Shown here: positions 9,298 to 19,585 of the stretch, piece after piece
Position numbering within the stretch: position 1 is the first letter of the stretch
How the letters are laid out: each line of letters begins with the position of its first letter
Made by a program: the position numbers and the translations under genes
Notes under the pieces: model-generated
Seen by the model: the letters and a program-made list of their open reading frames with translations, nothing else
The model's database searches: none
Told to the model about the DNA's origin: nothing
From: Ambrosia x helenae
Lineage: Eukaryota; Streptophyta; Magnoliopsida; Asterales; Asteraceae
Assembly (NCBI GenBank): GCA_030844895.1
Contig: CM061224.1
Location: 27,361,992-27,425,991, forward strand
Reading direction: 5' to 3'
Length of the DNA stretch: 64,000 bases

Positions 9298-11600
9298 TAA
9301 ATAAATAATAATAATATAATAATAATAATAATAATAATAATCATCATGCTCGTAACACGATACCTAATGCTTTCCGATAATGCAAATGATGCGTCTCCAG
9401 CACTGTGAGCTTTATCTTTTTCTTGTTTCTTCCTCCTTTGTTCTTGAACCTTCAATGTTGGCCGGCCACGGGTATTTTGTTGTACCATCGGGGGCTTTTT
9501 GATACTTTTTAGTGGATTCAAGACCGTCATAATCTTTGCCAACATGCTTTTTTTTACCTGTGGGGGTTGAGACATAATTGTCTTTTTTACCTCATTATCC
9601 TTCTTCCAGGTTAATATCGTCATTTATTATCTTTGCTGCTCTAAAATCAAGCTTCCGCCAGAATTGGTCTATTGAGTCGAGCGCAATCTTTTGTTCTATT
9701 AAAGATGATTAAACAAGGCTATGTCAAAAATTTAGTTGTATACACACAATAAGTAAAATGATTAGTACGTATACCTTTATTTATATATCTTTCGAGGTAA
9801 CATGCGCATACTAGTTGGCAACCACATGTTGAATCAAATGTCCTCAATGTTTGTAACCGATAAAATTCGTTTTCAATGAGGTTAAGAGCATGGATGGAAA
9901 CATTAAGGCGTAGTTCATCAAGGAAGGCTAGTCGCTTATGGTCGTTCATTATTTTGTTTCTGCTTTCTTCAAAACATTTTTTTATATGGGGTTCCTGCTT
10001 TACTACAACATCATCGATATACCCTACTATTCTTGTCAAGCTACTGTTCGTGCTTGGAAGATATCTCTTTAAATCAGCATGTTGGCTCTCTACTCTATTT
10101 GTTGTAGTTTGGTGAAAATTTATTGATCTATTGGTCCAGGCGGATACAAATTTCTCATGGTATTGGTCCAGCCATTCATTAAACAAATAATCAAAAACAT
10201 CTGCAAAATATATAATAATTAGAATGGACACCCTTAAATCTATTTAGACACCCTAAACAAATAGTAAAAACTTACGCTTCCTTCCATGTTTAACAAGTGC
10301 TTTATAAATGTTGTTCATGTTATATTCGTATATTTGAGATGTGGGAGACTCGAATAACGCAGACCATGAACGTGCAAATTCCTCCCAATCAAGGTATGTA
10401 AATGATTTCTTTCAGCGTTTTGAAATATTCTGATAAATGTGATACCTGCAAAGAAATTTGTTTGCGTTTGGGAAAACTTTGTCAGCCGCGTTCATAAGCG
10501 CCCGGTCTCTGTCAGGTATAATAACACGCGGCTCCATACAATCTTCCAACATAGACTTAAGATGCTCAAGGACCCATATGAAGTTTTCTTCACGTTCCTT
10601 ATAAACAATGGCATTAGCGGCACAAAATGACTGATTTGTGGACTTCATACCGACAACTTGCACTAACGGTAAACGATACATGTTGGTCTTGTAGGTCGCG
10701 TCGATCAACAATACATGCGGGAACGCCCGCCACATTTTGAAAGATACAGGATGAACAAAAAAATGTCCTCAACCGTATTTTTTTAAAGGATCCTCCCGAG
10801 TGTAATACGTGTATTTTTTTTCTTAACCAGCGGGTTTTCCAGTTCCAGCATGGGTGATCCACCTTGTTTCTTTATAGCACTAATCTTTTGACATGCATTG
10901 TGTATATCTTTCAAAACACACATGCTCTCCGGGAAGTGTCCCTTTACGGTTTTCCAAATTTTACGCGGCTCCATCTTCTACGCCCACAGCTTCTCCACCA
11001 CATTTAATTGTACGGGAGACAATCTTCTTGCATACGCGTGGCCCTCCAGATATAACCCGATCACTAGAAAAGGGCAACCAATTTTTTGGCTGCCTGTTTT
11101 CCTCTCAGTGGCTATACTCTTGTGCTCGCGACCACGGTTGCACACTAGCCAAACCTTCACGTCCATATCATCAACTTTTTTGGAAAGTCGGGTCACAATG
11201 ACGTCACCGTTATCTTTTCCCATTTTCTTAACCCACGTAACCAAATCTTTTCGGGAAACGAAATCTTGTTCAGTTTCATACGAAACTTGCAAACACCGTG
11301 GTTGCTCATCTGAAACATGCGAGTTGTGGGTTTGCTCTTCTCGAACTTGCGGGTTTTGTCTCGGGTCGTACGAAGAGTACTGCGGTACGTACACATACTC
11401 ACCATCGTGCTCGTAGTGCTGGTAGGTTTCCCCTACGTATGAATGTTCAACATTGGGTTCATAGCACGGCTCGTTCAGGTCTGGAAACAATGGTTTTTTT
11501 GTAACCAGACACCTCTTGAGAATAAGGAATACTCGCTGCTTCAGAATTAGGAATACCTGTCGTCTCGTGAGAATTAGGAATACCGGATTCATTGAAAATA
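8475..11600 (-). pseudogene. MULE (FAR1-like) transposase with C-terminal OTU protease domain, decayed
   Basis: Reading from 11600 downward there is a low-complexity N-terminus with GIPNS-like repeats and then a FAR1-type DNA-binding region (VWLVCNRGREHKS, KIGCPFLV). The MULE transposase core follows, with VLLIDATYKTN, PRVIIPDRDRALM and FLCRYHIYQN, then TTTNRVESQHADLKRYL and a shortened SWIM-like Cys motif. A KIALDSIDQFWRKLD block comes next, and a linker with three RHSSY repeats about 16 residues apart. The last exon (about 9250-8475) encodes an OTU cysteine-protease domain with the catalytic Asp/Cys block DGHCGYRAI and His block GNHFIHI. Introns with good signals are at 10275-10201 and about 9352-9251, the latter containing an (AAT)n tract. 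Lesions: a frame change in an A-run near 11497, another near 10817, TGA codons at 10769-10771 and 10413-10415, and a frame change or stop near 9598. The protein would bind element ends and cut and paste DNA; this copy cannot be translated intact. No clear long terminal inverted repeats were identified. Confidence 0.85.
9253..9345. repeat. (AAT)n microsatellite in MULE intron
   Basis: Imperfect AAT tract occupying most of the intron between the linker exon and the OTU exon of the MULE pseudogene. Confidence 0.95.
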
Positions 11601-11717
11601 TTAGCCCACCATAAAATTGAGAGAAGAAGAAAAATTGACGTAAATTCGTCGGTTTGAAAAAATGAAGAAGGAAGGGAAGAAGAAGAAAAGGAAGAAAATA
11701 ATCAACTTTGGTTAAAT

Positions 11718-11992
11718 ATGACTCGTATTGGTCTATATGGGGAATATAGGGTACGAGTGGCAGTTGCTTTATGTTACATCGTACTGGACATCGTATGAGT
11801 ATTCCTCGTATTGGTCTATACGAGGGATATGACACCAATCATTGGTCTGCCAAGTTGACTGAAAAGGACACACGTGAACCCTATATGCATCGTATTCGCC
11901 AATACGAGGCATATAGGGTTTTTTCTTTTGTCAGATTGTTGTCTGAATGGGGGACAATAAAGCGTATATGCCTCGTATAGAGCTATATGAAG
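11718..11992. repeat. Third cluster of semi-palindromes, upstream of the MULE gene
   Basis: Four copies: about 11718-11750 (GACTCGTATTGGTCTATATG), 11795-11830 (CCTCGTATTGGTCTATACGAG), 11880-11914 (GCATCGTATTCGCCAATACG) and 11961-11992 (CCTCGTATAGAGCTATATGA). They sit where the promoter or terminal region of the minus-strand transposase gene would be. None is seen beyond 12.0 kb. Confidence 0.85.
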
Positions 11993-11999
11993 CATACCT

Positions 12000-12858
12000 A
12001 GGGTGTCAATTTAATTTTTGGGGTGTCCAAATAGTATGACCCTAAATTTAATTGGACCGAGAAAATAATCAAGAAAAGGGAATACGATTGAGAATGAGTT
12101 GATTCATTTGCGTTCGGAAGTCAGCTATCAAGTCTCAACTCTCAACTACTTTGGGCTACTAAAACGTAAATTGATAGAGTTTGCACTAATTTGACTTGGC
12201 CTGTAAAATTAAATCAACTTGGGCTACACACATTACCTATAATTAACCCAAGCTCATATGAAGAAAAAGAGAGGTCGGTCTAAAATTCGGGAATTAAAAC
12301 TGGGACTGACTTTGCTTCTTGAAACCTATTGAACACGTAACAGGTTAATCGATTTAATTTTGCGATGTACTCGCGCCTAATGCAAGTGCAGGATTTCGGC
12401 ATCAATAATAAAACCGGGACGGACTAAAAAGGCAATTTATAAGACCGTAACTTTTGTATTAAAAAATGACAAAAATTCTAATGTCAAAAGAATACATGCA
12501 AAGTAATTAAACTTTAGTTTGTAATATAACCCTATTGACTTTGCTTCATGAAACCTAATGAACACGTAATACATCAGGTTTATCCATTTAATTTGTGCGA
12601 TGTACTTGTGCCGCAACGTGCGTGAGTCTAGTTACTAGTTTTCATTAATTTATAAAAATCTAGAAATTTATTTTTTTAGCGAGATTAAAGTATAAAAACT
12701 TGCTTGTAAATCGCCCAATTACTTAACATATTCTAGATCGTGAAAACTCTTATCATAATATGGCGGACTTGACGGATGGATTAGAGAATGATTACATAAT
12801 GTGTTGAGTTGAGCCCATCTAAATCACCTCCATTTGAACCAACCGTTATCAGTGAAGT
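12000..12858. other. No gene seen; short diverged repeat
   Basis: A block of about 90 bp (GACTTTGCTTCTTGAAACCT ... GCGATGTACTCGCG) at 12309-12400 recurs, diverged, at 12537-12640. The second copy ends GCCGCAACGTGCG...CTAGT, which resembles a Helitron 3' end, but no matching 5' end was identified. Confidence 0.4.
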
Positions 12859-12866
12859 AGGCCGAG

Positions 12867-13658
12867 TAGGGCTATAAATAAACCAAACGTTCGGCGAACA
12901 GTTTGTGAACTGTTCAGCGGGAAGTTCGTTTGTGTTCGTTCGTTTATTAAATGAACGAACCCAAACAAAAAATTCCGTTCGTTTAGCTAAACAAACGAAC
13001 ATGAACAAAAGCCGCGTTCGTTCGTTTATGTTCGTGAACATTCGGTAACGTGTTTGTGTATGTTTGTTTTTGTTCGATAGTTCATTAGGGTTTTTAATTT
13101 TTTATATTTAATTTAAGTATTTCAAAATTGCCAATGGTAGATTATCACATGTTAATATTACTTTAACTATTTTGATTAACTGTTATTTTTGGTGGATTAA
13201 ACGAGGATTTCAAGTTTAATATAATACCTCTGTGTTTTTATAAGACATTACGTGATCAAGATTATGTCACATATATTTGGGTAATTGGATTAGTATATTC
13301 TGGACGGACAATGTTAGCGATGAAAAATGCGAATTTTTCAGAATTTAATGTGTTAGTTTGTGCTCGATTTTGTTCAGTAATGCCTATTTGTGTTCGTTTA
13401 CATTCATTTATGTTTGTTTGTGTTCGTTTTTGGGCGACACCTAATTTTAGCAAATAAATACAAGCGAACATGAACAAAAATATCATTCGGTAAGTGTTCA
13501 TGAACAGTTCGTGAACACGTTATTTTCTTAACAAACGAACACGAACAAAAAATCTCGTTCGGTAAGTGTTCTTGAACAGTTCGTGAACACGTTAATTCCT
13601 TAACAAACGAACACGAACAAGGTCTTGTTCGTGTTCGTTTGGTTCATTTACAGCCCTA
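12867..13658. mobile_element. Non-autonomous hAT element, copy 1 (792 bp)
   Basis: The ends are inverted repeats, TAGGGCTATAAAT and ATTTACAGCCCTA. They are flanked by 8-bp duplications AGGCCGAG (12859-12866) and AAGCCGAG (13659-13666) with one mismatch, the hallmark of hAT insertion. The interior is built from GTTCGTTTG/GAACACGAAC-type motifs in both orientations around an AT-rich centre, with no transposase. Short ORFs in it are spurious. It is a close relative of the element at 17589-18290. Confidence 0.88.
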
Positions 13659-13666
13659 AAGCCGAG

Positions 13667-14468
13667 TATAAATTTGTTTACTTTCAAAAATCTCATTTAG
13701 CGATTCATTAATTATTTCACACTTTGTATTTGTTACAGAATTTTCATTTTGCTAACATTGCATTCTCATATCAAAAGATAAAATAGTTTTATGTTTTGTT
13801 TTAAACTTGATTGTTTAATTAAAACACTTAACCTCAATTTCAAATCTAAATTTCTTTCGATGGTCTTAAAGAAAACACATGTATTAATTTTCAACCACTG
13901 AAAATGTTTATTAAACTCCCCATCTTCCAATCTCTAGACTTCCTTTAAATATATTAAAATCCATATTGTAATCAAACAACTTTGGATTGTATTAAGATTT
14001 TTTTTATTCAATGTTGTTGTCTTGATAAAATAGTAAATAAATATATTAAAATAATAAATATAAGTATTAATCAAACCCAAAATTATATGAATTATAATAT
14101 GTCCTATGTTCAAGAAAATCAAGACAAGAACATTGAATAAAAAAACCTTAACATAACCCAAAGTTGTATGATTACAGTATGGATTTTGTTTGAGATAAAT
14201 TCGAGTTATCTTATGATAGTATGGTCGGAATCCAAAAGCATCTCTTACTAGTAGCATGTTGTGAAACAACAGCCTTATAGCAACAATTTATATGTATAAT
14301 AATATAGAGAATGGGATTATTAAAGAATGATAGAACTCCCTCCATTGAGATTTTTCATACAAAATTCAAGAAGTCTCTATTCATAGGGTGTTTACATTGA
14401 TACAAAAGTTAGAAAGAGATGAGAGTTATGTATGTGAAAAACCACCGAATTATGATGCATTCAAAACA
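13667..14468. other. AT-rich intergenic DNA, no gene seen
   Basis: Contains an internal direct repeat around 13950-14000 and 14140-14190, including a CATATTGTAATCAAACAAC-like block in opposite orientation, which may be a decayed inverted-repeat element. Nothing coding was recognised. Confidence 0.4.
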
Positions 14469-14473
14469 TAATT

Positions 14474-15129
14474 TGTTGAGTCTGCTGAACCTAAGAAGAA
14501 CACATGAAGTGAAAAGTCAAAACATGCTAAACATCTGATCATCAATAAAACAGTATTTAGAAGAACAAGATCCTCCTAAAAGACTGTTGAATCTAACAAC
14601 TACTCTGCAAACAACTGATGAACAAGGTCTGATGATAAAGAAGAATGTCTGTTGAGCTAATGGTCTGCTGAGAAGATACAAGATCTGTTGAAGCCAACAG
14701 CACTTACTTAGGCTTCAATAGATGATGAAGCAATAGATTATATCCAACATATGTGTATTCAATAAAGTCTGTCAATGTAACAGTGTTTGTAATAGGGCAG
14801 ATGTTAGTATCGTTAGAAGTTTGTTAGATGTCACTTTCTTAGGTGACGTCAGCTTAGGTCATCAAAGTTTTGGTTTGTCTATAAATAGAACAGTGCATGT
14901 ATTGTTCTATTTATCACTCTCCGTCATACATTCTCTGTACCAACAAACTGTGAGTGATCAGGCTGATGGGGAGATTGTATACTTGTACTAAATCTGTGTT
15001 GATTAATATAAGTACTTGTAGAAAACAATTGTCCTGTTTTGTTATGAATTAAAGTTTATATTCCGCTGCACTTTCCATATTTGTTTTATCTTCATTTACT
15101 GTTTCATTGATCAAAACTTCATAACAATT
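14474..15129 (+). repeat. 5' LTR of the Copia-like element
   Basis: Begins TGTTGAGTCTGCTGAACCTA and matches the LTR at 16583 over most of its length. A TATA-like TCTATAAATAGA lies at about 14879, giving a plausible U3/R boundary. Confidence 0.85.
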
Positions 15130-15163
15130 TTGGAAGTCGGTTATCTTCGGACCACATGTTCTA

Positions 15164-15820
15164 ATGGTTCCGAGTACCGAAGATCCTAAGGTTCAGGAGC
15201 CTAACTATCTTGAAAACTACTCCGACTTAGATTTTCAAAAAATTGAGTTAGATGCTAAAGCCTTCAGTAGTGTGGCAATGGCTCTACCAAATGATATATA
15301 TGCTGGACTGTTACACTGTAACAACGCGGAGGAGTTGTGGGATGCTTTGAAGGAACAATTTGGTGGGATTGAGGAAGTTATTGAAAACAATCGTGAAATA
15401 CTGAATCAACAATATGAAACATTCAGTCATGTTAAGGGTAAATCATTAACTCAACAATTTAAGAGGTTTAACTATTTTATTAGTGAACTAAAATTGGTAG
15501 GTCTAACATATCTAAACTCAACTTTAAATCACAAATTCTTAAGGTCTTTACGAGATAAATGGGACCCTATTGCTATAGTTATGAGAAACTCAATTGGTTT
15601 TAAGGACTTATCTCTGCCCAGCTTCATGGTAAGCTCTTGACTTATGAGAGAGAGAGAGAGCTTAGCCAGGAAAAGAAGCTCCCGGACTCTAGAAAAGAGT
15701 CAGATGACTATATGTTTGGTAATAGTGCACTTTTGGGTCAATTTGTTGGTTGGACCACTCCTGCTCTAAAAGAAGAAATTGCTAGAATTGAAGAAATGCT
15801 AAATAATCCTAAGTAAAAAA
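15164..15820 (+). pseudogene. Copia-type gag (UBN2-like), frameshifted
   Basis: The first 158 codons give a UBN2/retrotransposon gag_2-like domain: ELDAKAFSSVAMALPNDIY, AEELWDALKEQFGG, KGKSLTQQFKRFNYFISEL and FLRSLRDKWDPIAIVM. Near 15615 a one-base change ends the frame at 15640. The expected continuation is readable in the next frame to a stop near 15816, passing through an expanded (GA)n run at about 15648-15660. No CCHC zinc knuckle was found. Gag would package element RNA into cytoplasmic particles. Confidence 0.75.
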
Positions 15821-15832
15821 AGCCACTCCTCC

Positions 15833-16546
15833 TGATTTCAAGAAAGGAAAGAAAGATCCAATCAGAGCTTTGAAATTCAAGAGGATGAGAGAAGAGTTGG
15901 TAGCAGCTGATTATGGTCAGATGAAATCAATTGCAAGATGGTCTGAGCTGAGGTTAGTAGAGACCTATAAAGATCTTGAAAAGAGTAGGAAAACAGATCC
16001 CACACTTCCCAAGAACCAGTTTACCCTAATGAAGAAAATGTTAAACAACCCAAACAGACCCTCACACTTGATAGTCTGCTCTCAACATCTGATCTCACCA
16101 TAGCTGCCAAGAAACAGTTTAAAAGGCAGAAACAGATGTCCGAGGAAGATGATAAGTTGTATGAAGACTCCTTAATAAAGGAAGGGATTGTTTATCAGGT
16201 AAAGTACTTCACTGGTCCTGTAACTGATGAACTAAGAAGAATCATTGGCAGGCCTCAATCACCTAACTCATCAGAAATAACACTTCAACCCGCTAACCCC
16301 TTAGATTCAAAAATTCTAAAGTGGGGATCCAATAAAGACACTCACGAATTGACTTTGCTCAGATCTGATGGGGATGTTCAAAGGTTAAGAATGGATGATG
16401 CTTATGGTCTGAAAGCAAGTGAACTCCAAGACCTGCTAAACCTTAAACTAGATAGGAATCCTGAAGACTTGTTCTCCCTGGGCTTTGAACTTCAGTTCAA
16501 AGGACAAATAAGGGAGAGCCTGATTAGAAATAAAGATCAGCAATAA
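15833..16546 (+). CDS. Unrecognised reading frame in the pol position of the Copia-like element
   Basis: Coding-like sequence lies in two frames. The first runs from about 15833 and is listed as an ORF to 16103. A frame change near 16028 continues as the frame that includes 16136-16546, which is open for 136 codons from its first ATG. The product is charged and hydrophilic (MSEEDDKLYEDSLIKEG, RMDDAYGLKASELQDLLNL) with no transmembrane segment and no protease, RT, integrase or RNase H motif. It ends 37 bases before the 3' LTR. I do not recognise the family. It may be a captured host gene fragment, an extra C-terminal ORF left after pol was deleted, or an element-specific protein. Confidence 0.5.
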
Positions 16547-16582
16547 AGATTGAATTTTGGCACCATCTATTCTAGGGGAGAT

Positions 16583-17252
16583 TGTTAGGTCTGCTGAACC
16601 TAAGAAAAACAGATGAAGTGAAAAGCCGAAACATGCTAAACATCTGATCATCAATAAAACAGTACTTAGAAGAACAAGATCCTTTCAAAAAGACTGTTGA
16701 CTCTAGCAACTCATGTAGACTAAATAACTGCTCTGCAAACAACTGATGAACAAGGTCTGATGAAGAAACGCCTGCTAATAAAGAAGAAGGTTTGTTGAGC
16801 TAAAGGTCTACTGCAAAGATACAAGATTTGTTGAAGCCAAAAACACTCAGGCTTCAATAGATGATGACCAACATAGTCTATCCAACAGATGTTTATTCAA
16901 TAGAGTCTTTCAATGTAACAGTGTTTGTAATAGGGCAGATGTTACTATTGTTAGAATTTTGTTAGATGTCACTTTCTTAGGTGACGTCAGCTTAAGTCAT
17001 CAGAGTTTTGGTTTGTCTACAAAGAGAACAGTGTCTGTACGAACAAAAATGTGAGTGATCAGGCTAAGGGGGATATTATATACTTGTGTACTAAATCTGT
17101 GTTGATTAATATAAGTACTTATTGAAAACAATTGTCCTATTTTTTTTTATAAATTAAAGTTTATATTCAGCTGCACTTTCCATATTTGTTTTATCTTCAT
17201 TTACTGTTTCATTGATCAAAACTTCATAACAATTCAAATTCAGATCCTAACA
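16583..17252 (+). repeat. 3' LTR of the Copia-like element
   Basis: A 670-bp repeat of the 5' LTR, starting TGTTAGGTCTGCTGAACCTA and ending GATCCTAACA. It is followed by the target duplication TAATT. Confidence 0.88.
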
Positions 17253-17257
17253 TAATT

Positions 17258-17580
17258 GGTATTCAACTATTACGTATGTGAAAAATCGCCGAATTATGAT
17301 GCATTCATAACATAATTAGTATTCAACTATTATATCAAGGATTTAAACACAAAAGTAAAAAAATGCAAGAGATGGTAAGACCCTCAAGCCACAAATGAGG
17401 TTGCGGTTAGGGTTTTAGACTTGGTCAATTCTCTTTCTTTTTCTCTCACTTGTCCTCCCCCTTTGTTCCGGTTTGTGATTTACACATCTTACATCATCTA
17501 AATGAGAGGGTAACCACTTATTTTCACTCTACACATAAGAGAGTTATCTCTACAAGTTGAACAAAGGTTATTAATTAACA
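17258..17580. other. Flank with short duplicated block, no gene
   Basis: The block CCGAATTATGATGCATTCA occurs at 14446 and again at 17290, on either side of the Copia-like insertion. The motif AGTATTCAACTATTA occurs twice around the second copy. Confidence 0.5.
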
Positions 17581-17588
17581 AGTCTACT

Positions 17589-18290
17589 TAGGGCTGTAAA
17601 CAAACCAAACGTTCGGCGAACAGTTTGTTAACTGTTCGGCGGGAAGTTCGTTTGTGTTTGTTCGTTTAATAAATGAACGAACACAAACAAAAAATTCCGT
17701 TCGTTTAGCTAAACAAACGAACATGAACAGGGGCCGCGTTCGTTCGTTTATGTTCGTGAACGTTCGGTAACGTGTTCGTGTATGTTTGATTAACTTTAAC
17801 TATTTTGATTAACTGTTATTTTTAGTGGATTAAACGAGGATTTCAAGTTTAATATGATACCTCTGTGTTTTTATAAGACATTATGTAATCAAGATTATGT
17901 CACGTATATTTGGGTAATTGGATTAGTATATTCTAGGCCAACAATGTTAGCGATGAAAAATGCGAATTTTCAGAATTTAATGTGTTAGTTTGTGCTCGAT
18001 TTTGTTTAGTAATGCCTATTTGTGTTCGTTTACATTCATTTGTGTTTGTTTGTGTTCGTTTTTGTCTGACACCTAAATTTAACAAATAAATACAAGCGAA
18101 CACGAACAAAAATCTTGTTCGGTAAGTGTTCATGAACAGTTTGTGAACACGTTATTTTCTTAACAAACGAACACGAACAAAAAATCTCGTTCGGTAAGTG
18201 TTCGTGAACAGTTCGCGAACACATTAATTCCTTAACAAATGAACACGAACAAGACCTTGTTCGTGTTCGTTTGGTTCGATTACAGCCCTA
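17589..18290. mobile_element. Non-autonomous hAT element, copy 2 (702 bp)
   Basis: Ends TAGGGCTGTAAAC and ATTACAGCCCTA are inverted repeats, flanked by a perfect 8-bp duplication AGTCTACT (17581-17588 and 18291-18298). It is close to the element at 12867-13658 but lacks about 90 bp of its centre. The ORF-like stretches are products of GTTCGTTTG-rich repeats. Confidence 0.92.
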
Positions 18291-18298
18291 AGTCTACT

Positions 18299-18900
18299 TA
18301 GTACTTGAACCTGATACAAAGCAAGCCGGGCAAAGTTAGCTCGGTTTATAAACAAGGCGACCCTAAGGTCAAATATTTCAACTCCCTTTAAAATTCGAGC
18401 CAAGCCACTCCGAGTCAAAATCGAACTTGAGTTGACTCTGCTTGTGAACAACTTATATAAAACAATTATCATTATCATGGGTGGAGCTTATTAAGGGTCG
18501 GGGTGCCCTTGCCCTCACCGTTATTTTCTCAGTAGTGTAAATTTATGCATTTTCATCTAAAAAATTTATACGTATTGACTTTGACCCCTCATATTTTAAG
18601 GGTCCCATGATTTTCAACTCGATGAAAAATCAACCTCCACCCCTAATCCTTATATAGCAATATAGCATTGAATTTGTTTATATATATAAATTTTTATTTC
18701 AAGTATTCATTCTTATTTCTTACCAGTAAGCATACTCTCCAATATCTACGAGTTTCAATAATACATTCCACTAACAAATGAACTATCAAAATTAAATAAT
18801 TCTTACCGAATCTAATAAGAGTTTCATTATCTAGATTTTAAATTTAAACTAAGAACAAAGTATGGCAAACAACACGATTAACTTATCCCACACACTCTAG
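18299..18900. other. Upstream region of the oleosin gene
   Basis: Mostly AT-rich. A segment at about 18479-18650 starts GGGTGGAGCTTATTAAGGG and ends CAACCTCCACCCCTA, suggesting a decayed inverted-repeat element. No target duplication was found and no gene is seen. Confidence 0.4.
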
Positions 18901-18927
18901 AACCAAACAAAAGTGAAACATGTAACT

Positions 18928-19000
18928 CATGCAAAGCCTCACAACCATGTCATCAAACACGTGTCATCACCATGCATCTCCCATCATCTTTATAAACCCT
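18928..19000 (+). promoter_or_regulatory. Seed-type promoter of the oleosin gene
   Basis: The TATA box TATAAA is at 18991-18996, 41 bases before the chosen ATG. Upstream are a G-box/ABRE ACACGTGTC (18957-18965) and the RY element CATGCA (18971-18976), plus a related CATGCAAAG at 18928. In seed genes ABRE and RY elements are bound by ABI5-type bZIP and ABI3/FUS3-type B3 factors. Both lie within 40 bases of the TATA box, so maturing-embryo, ABA-responsive expression is inferred. Confidence 0.75.
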
Positions 19001-19036
19001 ATCTCCACCACCTCAATCCACAGATATACCACAACC

Positions 19037-19585
19037 ATGGCTGCAACCACCACCACATATGACCGTCATTTCACCACCACCCAACCCCACTACCGCCCTG
19101 ATCATTTCACCGGCGACCGATCCCACTACGGTCAGCAAAGCCACTCCCAATCCACCAGCAAAACCCTCGCCATCATCGCCCTACTTCCTGTTGGTGGTAT
19201 TTTACTCGGCTTAGCCGGAATAACCTTCATCGGTACGCTTATCGGGCTCGCTCTTGCCACCCCGTTGTTCATAATATTCAGCCCGGTTATCGTTCCGGCT
19301 ATTTTAACAATCGGGCTTGCGGTTACGGGCTTTTTGGCTTCGGGGACGTTCGGGTTGACGGGTTTAAGCTCGTTGTCATATTTGTTCAATATGGTGAGGC
19401 AGACGACTGGGTCGGTGCCCGAACAGATGGATTATGTTAAGGGGACGTTGCAAGATGTCGGTGAGTATGCCGGGCAGAAGACGAAGGATTTCGGGCAGAA
19501 GATTCAGAATACGGCTCATGAAATGGGTGACCAGGGTCAAGTTGGTGGAGGGAAAGAAGGACGTAAAGGTGGTGATCGGACCTAG
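19037..19585 (+). CDS. Oleosin, seed oil-body structural protein
   Basis: Single-exon gene of 182 residues. The N-terminal arm (1-42) is polar and rich in His, Thr and Gln. Residues about 43-115 form the long uncharged hairpin with the oleosin proline knot (Pro76, Ser82-Pro83, Pro87 in ATPLFIIFSPVIVP). The C-terminal arm (116-182) is amphipathic then hydrophilic (TLQDVGEYAGQKTKDFGQKI) and ends in a Gly/Lys-rich tail; its length suits the high-molecular-weight seed isoform. The protein coats oil bodies with the hairpin buried in the triacylglycerol core and keeps them from fusing. I chose the ATG at 19037 because its context AACCATGGC is a good plant start. The earlier in-frame ATG (18929) lies upstream of the TATA box. 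The sequence is reminiscent of sunflower oleosin, the main reason for suggesting Asteraceae. No lesion is visible. Confidence 0.96.
   Translation: MAATTTTYDRHFTTTQPHYRPDHFTGDRSHYGQQSHSQSTSKTLAIIALLPVGGILLGLAGITFIGTLIGLALATPLFIIFSPVIVPAILTIGLAVTGFLASGTFGLTGLSSLSYLFNMVRQTTGSVPEQMDYVKGTLQDVGEYAGQKTKDFGQKIQNTAHEMGDQGQVGGGKEGRKGGDRT

Larger units (their letters stand above)
14469..17257 (+). mobile_element. Non-autonomous Ty1/Copia-like LTR retrotransposon (about 2.8 kb)
   Basis: Two direct LTRs, 14474 to about 15129 and 16583-17252, flank about 1.45 kb. The LTRs begin TGTT and the 3' one ends AACA. A 5-bp target duplication TAATT lies at 14469-14473 and 17253-17257. The purine-rich AGGGGAGAT just before the 3' LTR is the expected polypurine tract. 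The interior encodes a Copia-type gag and a second reading region, but no protease, integrase, reverse transcriptase or RNase H. It could have moved only with enzymes from a relative. The 5' LTR lacks the last 20 bases or so seen in the 3' LTR, so the primer-binding region is altered. Confidence 0.85.

Noticed and set aside
10893..11416. Plus-strand ORFs opposite the MULE gene
   Set aside because: They are shadows of the minus-strand FAR1-like coding region; no domain is visible.
13262..13501. ORFs within the hAT elements (also 17933-18224)
   Set aside because: They arise from GTTCGTTTG-type repeats and occur in both non-autonomous copies with frame changes.
18929..19036. Upstream in-frame ATG extending the oleosin by 36 residues
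   Set aside because: It lies before the TATA box and promoter motifs, and the ATG at 19037 has a better context and matches usual oleosin N-termini.
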